A model generated the notes under the pieces. The model had not been told where the DNA came from, ran no database searches, and was given only the letters and a program-made list of their open reading frames with translations. A stretch of DNA of 64,000 nt from Sporobolomyces roseus (taxonomy: Eukaryota; Basidiomycota; Microbotryomycetes; Sporidiobolales; Sporidiobolaceae), in assembly GCA_016617785.1 (NCBI GenBank), contig JADILM010000001.1, positions 4,216,001-4,280,000 of the forward strand. Direction: 5' to 3'. The translations under genes were made by a program, and so were the position numbers. This document shows, in pieces, positions 56,132-64,000 of the stretch (the stretch's first letter is position 1; every line of letters begins with the position of its first letter).

Positions 56132-57775
56132 ATGGCCACGACTGCTACTCCATCACCAGTACTACCTCATCAGACTAACCACAACCTAAACAATGGGAAT
56201 GGGAAACAACCGCGACCTCCTGGAGGATCTAGAATGTTGAGAACCTTGAGTCGATTCCTCAGTGGAGGCAACAAGCAAACCAAGCAGACAAGGCCATCCA
56301 AGGTGGATACTAGTAGCAATCAACAAGCGAAGCAAGAAGGAGAAGGAGAAGGTTTAGGTTTAGCGGGGGCTGATCAATATCATCAGGAGGGGGAGGAGGA
56401 CGGTCAAGATAGGAGTAGATCAACTAGTGTATCAACTGCAGGACAAGCGAGTTCACTAGTAGCACAATTCCCAAACGATTCAAGATCTAGATTATCTCGT
56501 CAAACTTCGACAAGTTCTACTTCCTCGTCTGCTCGAACTTCCCCTACTCCCTCCGTCAACGACAACGACAACGACGACGCAGACACCGATGCATCAGTTT
56601 ATCGTTTACCACCTTCTACACGGGGACCCTCTTCGATCACTTCTAGACAAACCACTAGAACTCATGATTCGACTTCTTCCTTCGCACCGACTCACGCATC
56701 AACTTATCGTTCAAACGCATCTACGAAACCGACTACCCTCCTCAGTGTCGATTCCGGAGGAGGAGGTGGGAATCGAATTGCCGTAGTACCAGGAACTGGT
56801 CAACCACCAGGTGGTGGGATGACTAGTTCAAACTCTGCCAACTCTTTATCCCCTGCATCATCCCCTTCGACTCACCCTAATCACACGTTCTCTTCTCTCT
56901 CTCCATCCTTCGTCCCAACCCACACTGGACATCGTCCATCAACCTCTTCCACTTCCTCCTCAATCTCAATCCCTCCTCCTCCCTTATCATTGAACCCAAC
57001 TGGAATCCCATCCCACACTCTTGCTCACCCTCGTAACAACCCCCACCCCTCTCAATTCCCAAACGACAACGCATCCCTCCTAACCCTCGCATCCTCTTCC
57101 TTCGCCCCTTCCCTCTCTGAAAATAGACCCCCGACTGAACGCGCAAGAAATAGTTGGGGAGGTGGTGGGTTGACTAGTTTGAAAGCTTGGAGTCAAAAAC
57201 GTGGACAAGTCGGATCAGGGAAGAGAACTTTAGGAATAGAAGCGGATGAAGATGCGTCAGTTCGAGTTTTACCTGGGAGTAGGAGGAACAGTGAGGAGTC
57301 TTTAGGGGGAAGGAGTACTTGGAGTGCAGGGCTAGGGGGTGGGGGTGGAGGTGGAGGAGGGAGGAGTGTAGTGAGTGTGAAAGTTGGGGATCATGATCTT
57401 GACGAAAGGGAGAGGGAGAGGGAGAGGGAGAGGAGAAGAAGTTCAATGAAGACTGTCGAGACTGGTGGGAATCTCGATAAGGGTGAGGAAAAGGAAGAAG
57501 AGGAAGCGATCGAAACGGAGACTGAGGAAGGAGAGAAAGGGGATCAGGAAGTGTTTGCGAGGCGAAAGGAAGGGGAGGAAACGGAGGCTGAAGGAGTGAA
57601 GAAAAGAGCAGAGGAGAGAAACGATCCAGTCTCTGTGACTGGTGGAGGATCTATGAGGGATGTGGATGGCGAGATGGAGAAGCAGGAGAATGGGAATGCA
57701 AAGGGAAAAGGAGTCGATTTGGAAGAACATGAGGGATTGAAATTGGCTCCTCCTGTACCTATGTCAACGGAATAG
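56132..57775 (+). CDS. Serine/threonine-rich disordered protein, uncharacterised
   Basis: No family recognised. Single exon, 547 aa from the ATG at 56132; an in-frame ATG seven codons upstream is also possible. Near the N-terminus is a short basic amphipathic segment, SRMLRTLSRFLSGGNKQ, the only likely structured or conserved element. It could be a membrane-binding or docking helix. The rest is low complexity: Ser/Thr/Asn runs, Gly runs (LGGGGGGGGG), a DLDERERERERERRRSS stretch, and an acidic Glu/Lys C-terminus (EEKEEEEAIETETEEGEKG). It lies between SNU23 and kinesin, all in the same direction. Base composition matches coding neighbours. Function unknown. Confidence 0.65.
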   Translation: MATTATPSPVLPHQTNHNLNNGNGKQPRPPGGSRMLRTLSRFLSGGNKQTKQTRPSKVDTSSNQQAKQEGEGEGLGLAGADQYHQEGEEDGQDRSRSTSVSTAGQASSLVAQFPNDSRSRLSRQTSTSSTSSSARTSPTPSVNDNDNDDADTDASVYRLPPSTRGPSSITSRQTTRTHDSTSSFAPTHASTYRSNASTKPTTLLSVDSGGGGGNRIAVVPGTGQPPGGGMTSSNSANSLSPASSPSTHPNHTFSSLSPSFVPTHTGHRPSTSSTSSSISIPPPPLSLNPTGIPSHTLAHPRNNPHPSQFPNDNASLLTLASSSFAPSLSENRPPTERARNSWGGGGLTSLKAWSQKRGQVGSGKRTLGIEADEDASVRVLPGSRRNSEESLGGRSTWSAGLGGGGGGGGGRSVVSVKVGDHDLDERERERERERRRSSMKTVETGGNLDKGEEKEEEEAIETETEEGEKGDQEVFARRKEGEETEAEGVKKRAEERNDPVSVTGGGSMRDVDGEMEKQENGNAKGKGVDLEEHEGLKLAPPVPMSTE

Positions 57776-58202
57776 TATCGTCTTTGTCGTTGGGATGCTT
57801 GAAAGTAGTTTGTACTATCGTTTAGTTTCGGTCGTCGTTTACTTCAAGTTTTCAGTTCTCTATAATACGACTATCTCTGTTTTTTGATGGTAATTTGAGA
57901 GCTTCGTGAATCTCGCTTCTACACCTTCCTGTTTCAATCCTTCTCGAACGAGCGAATTCTCTTGACAGATGAGAAAGAGTGTTTGTGTTGCGAAACGAGG
58001 GCCGTCAATCAACTTTTGACTTGTTTCACTCTACCGTCACTACCACCACCACAAGCTACACACTACTCGCACTCTACTACTACAGTCCTAGCGAATCGCT
58101 TACTCGTGTGTAGATTGGGGAAACACGCACAAGTAATTCGGAACCCCAAACAACCTCAGCCCTCACTCGGATTAGACACCAAGAGGGAGTGTGTGTGAGG
58201 TA
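57776..58202. other. Intergenic upstream of kinesin
   Basis: 427 bp containing the 3' flank of the disordered-protein gene and the kinesin promoter. No gene seen. Confidence 0.45.
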
Positions 58203-61200
58203 ATGGCGAGTAATAATATCAAAGTAGTCTGTCGGTACGTCCTCTTCCTCCTCTCTCCTCTCGCACTCTGTGTTGACGCTAATACCTTTCCCTCAACCTT
58301 TGTCCCCTCCCTCCTTCTTCCTCTCACTTTCTCCCACTCTCCAAATAACAGGTTCCGACCACCGAACGCTCTAGAACTACGCGAAACCGGAGGAGAATCG
58401 ATTGTACAAATCGACCAAGATGGGACCAACGTGAAATTGCGTTCTCAAGAAGGGATGAAAGGACCTGATGCCGCTGGGTTCACGTTTGATCGAGTGTTTC
58501 AAATGGATACGAGGCAGGAGGAAGTGTTTGAATACGGTGTCAAAGGGATCGTTAATGGTGAGTTGAATGAATTGTTCTTTCTTCTCTCTTTTGAAATGGA
58601 TAGCTGAATATGTTGAGCGGGACTTTCAGATGTTATGGATGGGTATAATGGAACGGTATTCGCATATGGTCAAACGGGTTCAGGAAAATCTCATACCATG
58701 ATGGTAAGCCTAACGAAACTACTCTTTCTCTCATCTCTTTCTTAAGCTGACCTGTTCCTTGACGACAGGGTCCGAACATCGATGATTTCGAGATGAAAGG
58801 TATCATCCCACGTATCACTGAACAGATATTTGAATCGATTCGAGCATCTCCTGCGAATTTGGAATATCTCGTCAAAGTTTCCTACATGGAGATTTACATG
58901 GAAAGGATTCGAGATCTGTTAGCTCGTGAGTACCAGCTTTTCAATCTGTCCCGACAACCGCTCGTGTTGATCAGCTCCTTGCCCACAGCCGAGAACGAGA
59001 ACCTCCCGATTCACGAGGACAAAGCGAGAGGAGTTTACGTCAAGAACTTGTCTGATTTCTACGTATCAAACGCTGGAGAAGTCTACGAGATTATGCGTCA
59101 AGGTGGTAGTGCACGAGCTGTTTCTGCAACCAGTGCGTTTCCCTCTCTTTGTCCTTTCTGCGAAACAATGCTGACCTGATCTGATTCTCCATTAGACATG
59201 AACGCCGAATCCTCACGATCCCATTCAATCTTCGTCATCAGTGTCCAAGCCCGCAATACCGAGACTGGAACTCAAAAAACCGGTTCCCTCTTCTTGGTCG
59301 ATTTGGCGGGAAGTGAGAAAATTGGGAAAACTGGAGCGACGGGTCAAACGTTGGAGGAAGCGAAGAAGATTAACAAGAGTTTGAGTGCTTTGGGAATGGT
59401 CATCAACGCACTGACGGATGGAAAGGTGTGTTCTCGATTGTTCTGCTACTCGTTTCCGCTTGCCGCGCTGAGTATTACTCTCAATGGCACACGCAGTCCT
59501 CGCATATCCCATATCGAGACTCGAAGCTCACTCGTATCCTACAAGAATCACTCGGAGGTAACTCTCGCACGACTTTAATCATCAATTGTTCTCCCTCTCA
59601 ATACAACGAAACGGAAACTCTCTCTACCCTCCGATTCGGTATGCGAGCGAAATCAATCAAGAACAAAGCTCGAGTGAACGCAGAACTCTCTCCGGCCGAA
59701 TTGAAAGCGTTGTTGAAGAAAGCTCAGAGGGATGTTGGAAATTATGGAGCTTACATTGGATTGTTGGAACACGAGTTGAATACTTGGAGGAGTGGGGGAC
59801 AGGTAGAGAAGGAAGCTTGGGCTAGTATGGAGAAAGCTTTGGGATTGGGTGAAGGGGAATTGGAGAAACTGGTGGGAACTCCAGGGGGTACGTCGAATCT
59901 GAGCGCGGGGGGTACGAGATCTGGGAGGGGAACTCCGAAAGTACCGCAGATGGAAAGAATTGGAGAAGGAGAAGTTAGTAGACCGATGACTCCGATGGAG
60001 AAGGACGAAAGGGAGGAGTTTATGAAGAGGCAGAATGATCTCGAAGATCAATTAGCGAATACCGTACGCTCAACTTTCCTTCCTCAGTAGTTGCGTGTTG
60101 TCCTGACTGAGGCATAGCTTTGATCGTACAGGAATCGCAACTTTCCTCACAAGAGAAGCTTATTCGTGATCTCCGAGAAGAGCTCTCCTCCCTCAAAGAG
60201 CAAGAAGCTTCGGCACTCTCAGAGAACAAGTCGATGACAGGAGAAGTTTCAGAGATGAAGTTGCAGCTGGAGAAATTAGTGTACGAGAGTAAAGAAGCGG
60301 CGATCACGAGTGATGCGATGAAAGAACAGAATGGAGAACTTGAGCGAGAATTGGAGGAGTTGAGAGTAAGCTTATCTTTTCTCCTCTTCTCGTGACTAAT
60401 GCTCACGACTCACGCTTCGTCTCCAGAAATCTGTCGTTGAACTCAAGAGCAATCAGAAGAGTGCTGAACAAGAAGGGAAAGATAAGAAGAGAGCCGAGAA
60501 GATGGCAGCGATCATGGCTGAACTCAAGACTGTACGCCCACTTTCGTCTCGAACACTCTTGTGAATCGGTCTGATAAGGACTCGTGTCTACTCCAGGGCG
60601 GGCTGTCCGAAAAGGAAGCCGAGATCAGAGCTTCTGTCGCGCGTCTCGACGAAGCCGCTCAATCCTCCCAACCTCTCTCAGCCGACGATCTCGCTCACCT
60701 CCGACGTCAACTCGAAGATTCTTCAGTCATTGTGCGGGAGCAACAAGACAAGTCGAAGCAGATTGGAGAGGAGAACGAACTTTTGTTGAGACGGAGAGAC
60801 GAATTGGAACAGAGATTGGCGACATTAGAGCAGGAGTACGAGGAACTACTAGGCGAGTACCATCACTATACTTCACGGTGAGCTCGCTGACTGATTGCGA
60901 TCTCACGACAGACAAAACGCTTGCTCGAGACGAAGAAGATGATGCAGCTCACGTTCATGACATCAAGGTTCGTTCCGGTTTCTCAACGTGATCGCGTATA
61001 AAGTGACTAATTCTGATGGGTGATCCAGCACAAGCTCGAAGCACAATACGCTATGAAACTTGAATCAGCGCTCGGAGATGTCAACGATTTGAGGCAACAA
61101 CTCGAACTCAAAGCGAACGAGGTGAAGAGCTCTTCTGCTGCTGTAGAAGAACTTCGTGCAGCGAACGCTGAGCTAGAGGTACGTTCTCCGCCTCATGAAT

Positions 61201-62140
61201 CCTTTACGTGACTAGCTACTGATTCTTGGCGTGAGTGACTGTACAGCGCGCGTTCAAGATCACTGCTGCTGGAATCGAAGGAGGCAAGAGTCTCGCTGAG
61301 AGTGCGAAGGATATGGAACGTGTACGAAAGACGATGGCTCAACAGCTATCCGAATTCGATACGATGAAGAAGAGTTTGATGAGGGATCTTCAGAACCGTT
61401 GTGAAAAGGTAAGTTCCACTCGAAGCTGTTCTCGGCTGGATGCAACTCATCGACCGCTACTTGATGAATCACAGGTCGTTGAGCTCGAGATTCAACTCGA
61501 CGAGGCTACCGAACAATACAAGAACATTGTCAAGAACTCGAACAGCAAAGCGCAACAACGAAAGATGGACTTCCTCATTCGCAATCTCGATCAGCTCAAC
61601 ATCGTTCAGAAGCAGGTGTGTCTTTACCTACCTCAACGTTACTTTCATGATACTGATTCGCTCGTCCTCCTTCTGCAGCTCGTCGAACAAAACACTGCCC
61701 TCAAGCGTGAATTCGCTTTGGCCGATCGCAAGCTTCTCGCACGCAACGAACGAATTCAGAACCTCGAGACTCTTCTACAAGATGCGAACGAGAAGCTCAA
61801 TTCTCAAAACACCAAGTTCGAAGCGAAACTGCAACTCGTTCGTGAGCGACTCGATCAAGCCCAAGGTACGCTTCTCTCCATCTCCCTCGCTTATATCGCT
61901 CCGCTCACACGCTGCCGGCGATGTTACAGCTCAAGGCGCAAACCGTCCGAATCAAAGTCAAGCTCTCAATTTCGGTCGCATTGCCAAACCTCTCCGAGGA
62001 GGTGGAGGAGATGCAGAACCTGCGTATGCTTCTATCTTGCCTGCTGAACCTTGGTTGTCTCTGACGATATGATCATGTGGAACAGACCTCAAGCGCCTCA
62101 ACGCTCATCCGGATTTTTTTCTCGGCTCTCTTCGAGATAG
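58203..62140 (+). CDS. KHC: Conventional kinesin (kinesin-1 heavy chain)
   Basis: Plus-end microtubule motor for organelle and vesicle transport, fungal type without light chains. 17 exons: join(58203..58234,58352..58557,58630..58703,58769..58925,58989..59132,59196..59425,59497..60063,60132..60365,60427..60531,60597..60852,60912..60967,61029..61178,61247..61408,61475..61615,61679..61865,61930..62023,62086..62140), 949 aa. N-terminus NIKVVCRFRPPN; P-loop [13 protein letters not shown] (~95); switch [14 protein letters not shown]; switch [37 protein letters not shown]. Neck linker and stalk follow ([20 protein letters not shown]), then long coiled coils. [20 protein letters not shown] and [15 protein letters not shown] are the fungal kinesin-1 tail, with the IAK autoinhibitory motif. 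It ends [12 protein letters not shown] after an intron 62024..62085. Intron 60853..60911 has a GC donor (AG|GCGAGT). Very confident. Confidence 0.96.
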
Positions 62141-62835
62141 ACATGTTGTTTTCTCTTTCCTTATCCTTCGCTTTTCCTAATTCCGACCTTTACTTCCCCC
62201 ATCGTTGCAGTCGTTCATATCACCCAGTCTTTTTTCTCGTTCACCTTTCTTCCATACCCCGTTCCAGTCAAGTTCCCTTTGTCGAGTCGTTATCGAACAT
62301 CAATGCATTCCGCGCTTTCGTACCCAGGAATGCCCCCGATGTATTCGAGAGCCACTTTGATGGTTCCGAAGCGAGACAGCCTTGAAAGGTTCTTCCCTTT
62401 CTCTCTTCGCTTCCGAAACTGCCGCGCATACTACGACGACACTCTCCCTTCGTGATCAGTGCTGATATCGCTTCAGCATCGGAACGGAACTTCCCTTTCT
62501 TTATTCCGCCTCAAAGCTCGATCCGCTTCCCTTCGACTCCTTCGAAGGATCCTCGCTTATCCTGCTACTCCAGCGGGTCTCCACAGGTCAAAGGATGCGA
62601 CACTACTGAGCGCTATGGTGTCGACTGTTGCTTTTGGGATGCATGTCAAAGTCTCATCCATCGGCTTATTATTCTTGATGTCCTCTGCGTTTAGCTGTTT
62701 CTTTCCCACGACAGTCAGGCCTCTCTTCTTCCTTTCAAAACGATATTTCAGCTGCGTTTCCATTCGTATCACCACCGCCGTCAAAATCCATCGCAAGCTC
62801 TAATCTCTACGCTGTTCGCTTTGACCTCTTGATAA
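62141..62835. other. Intergenic between kinesin and the hydrolase gene
   Basis: About 700 bp, pyrimidine-rich (T/C runs at 62150-62260 and 62390-62560). It should hold the kinesin 3' UTR and the hydrolase promoter. The open frames inside overlap on both strands and show no motifs, so I annotate no gene. Confidence 0.45.
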
Positions 62836-63966
62836 AATGCCTTTCCACCGAATCGAAGAACACGACCTGTGATTCCGCTCTTTCACTATCGTGCGTCGAC
62901 ATTGCACTGAGAGCTGACAATGTTGAACTCGTAGTGAGCTCTTCCACGTTTTGAATCCGAATCCAGCCGATTTCGCGACGGCAACAGATTCCTCCCACCT
63001 CCCATCACACCCTTACAAACCTGAACTTCCGACTCTCGTACTCGTACACTCTTCGGCATCAGATACCCTTCGCTATGCTCGTCAATTCGCCGATCCTCGC
63101 ATTACCAACAACTTCAATCTTTTCGGTGTGGATTGCATGTTCAACGGGTGGTCAAAGGGTGAGCAACGTTCGGGCTGGTATCAATAGCGGAGGCTTAGCT
63201 AACACTGCACTGTCGAAACAGGTCCATCGGAATCTGACAAGCTCACTTTAGCAGACTCTGCGGACTTTCTAATCTCAGTTCTCGTATGTTGGAGCGTTTC
63301 AACTCCCTCCCACTCGACGCTACTTACGTACGAGCTCTAAGATAGGATACAATGCCGTTCTCAAACTATACAGTCATCGGAGAAGCCGTCCACGGTTGTA
63401 ATATCGCAGCGTGAGCTCGAGTCTCTATTGCTGAAGCTCGAATACTGACTTGCATTTCTCGAGCAGATGGATCGCCGTGAAACGGAGCGATAAGGTCACT
63501 AGCCTCATCCTGGCTTCTCCGGGCTACCGGCAGGAAGCACCCGACGTCCTTGCCGCACTCGCCTCAGTTCGTCAAGACTTACTCTGCAACAAGATCGGAA
63601 ATGGAGGAGACGACACTGGGACGTTCCCAGATGTACCGCTCGATGACATTGTCGCCTATTTCATCGGCTCGCTCGATCGACTAGCTGATGCAAGAGCCGA
63701 AATGCGAGTGAGGTTCCAATCTAGGTGTTCGTTGATTTCTCGTGGTGTCGTCGATCAGGACAAGATAGCTGACGCTGGGGACTTCGCGCGCACATAGACG
63801 GAAGGGGTCAACCTTTAAACGAGGTCTTATGGCTGTTCGAGGCAGTTATGGCCAGGAAGTCCATTCCAGATGAGCAGCTACAGACTGTCAAATGCCCCGT
63901 GTTATTGCTGAGGGGAAGCGAAGATACGATCGTCTCTCCAGAACGAGCCTGTGAAGAATGGAGGAG
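62836..63966 (+). CDS. Alpha/beta hydrolase fold protein (3' end outside window)
   Basis: Partial gene; exons join(62836..62867,62935..63158,63222..63283,63346..63410,63467..63724,63805..>63966), and the last recognised donor at 63967 means further exons lie beyond the window. Sequence order fits the alpha/beta hydrolase fold: LPTLVLVHSSASDTLRYARQ (oxyanion/HG-like strand, here VHSSA), FNLFGVDCMFNGWSKG, then YTVIGEAVHGCNIAAWIAVK where the nucleophile elbow G-x-S-x-G would be; here it reads GEAVHG, so the usual Ser is not visible. VTSLILASPGYRQEAP follows, and LLLRGSEDTIVSPERACEEW is the strand with the acidic residue (GSEDTIV). The catalytic His would be beyond the edge. The 63725..63804 intron is the least certain. 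Substrate unknown. Confidence 0.72.
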
Positions 63967-64000
63967 GTCAGTTTCATTCTCCTTTTCCGACGACCTTCGA

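Noticed and set aside
60584..60991. Alternative-frame ORFs overlapping kinesin exons (e.g. 60584-60991, 61440-62072)
   Set aside because: They cross well-supported introns and lack motifs; the coiled-coil frame matches fungal kinesin-1 throughout.

Overview
The window is nuclear DNA of an intron-rich fungus. Genes are densely packed on both strands, introns are mostly about 50-80 nt with short CTNAC-like branch points, and many genes have 5-27 exons. TERT, conventional kinesin, WEE1 and a conventional-type tri-snRNP zinc finger are all fungal in type, and the intron density and gene style point to a basidiomycete, probably a yeast-forming lineage. I cannot name the species. All gene models are hand-spliced by reading-frame phase and family motifs; no transcript data were available.

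Layout. 1-7.6 kb: YAK1 kinase (-, runs off the left edge), divergent RAD1/REC1 checkpoint clamp (+), then a small coiled-coil gene (+). 8-11.2 kb: a ThrE/PRM10-type transporter (-). 11.2-15.6 kb: a gene-poor island with a tRNA-Glu, an intron-containing tRNA-Gln, a near-identical 309-bp direct repeat that carries a truncated copy of that tRNA, and a second, diverged repeat pair. 15.6-21.1 kb: a small Asterix (PAT complex) gene (-), divergent RTA1-like membrane protein (+), a one-TM disordered protein (+) and an HMG-box protein (-). 21.6-32.1 kb: WEE1 (-), a Bax-inhibitor/TMBIM protein (-) and a large uncharacterised protein (-). 33.5-41.8 kb: a small membrane protein, an SDR oxidoreductase with an apparent one-base frameshift, CPA1, and an ML-domain/TRP-like (flavin carrier/Pkd2) protein, all (-). 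42-45.5 kb: a Nudix hydrolase (-), divergent ALG13 (+), and a 5'-truncated TAF5 WD40 gene (+). 45.6-48.8 kb: a PD-(D/E)XK-like protein (-) divergent to a pseudokinase-like protein (+). 48.9-54.5 kb: telomerase reverse transcriptase (-). 54.8-64 kb: SNU23 (+), a disordered protein (+), kinesin-1 (+), and an alpha/beta hydrolase (+) that runs off the right edge.

Most genes are core housekeeping: cell cycle and checkpoint (WEE1, RAD1, YAK1), telomere maintenance (TERT), transcription and splicing (TAF5-like, SNU23), ER functions (ALG13, Asterix, TMBIM) and arginine/pyrimidine supply (CPA1). They do not form a pathway cluster. The least ordinary parts are the PD-(D/E)XK/pseudokinase divergent pair, the truncated TAF5, the tRNA repeat island, a 10-nt microexon in the Nudix gene, three GC-AG introns, and two apparent single-base frameshifts.
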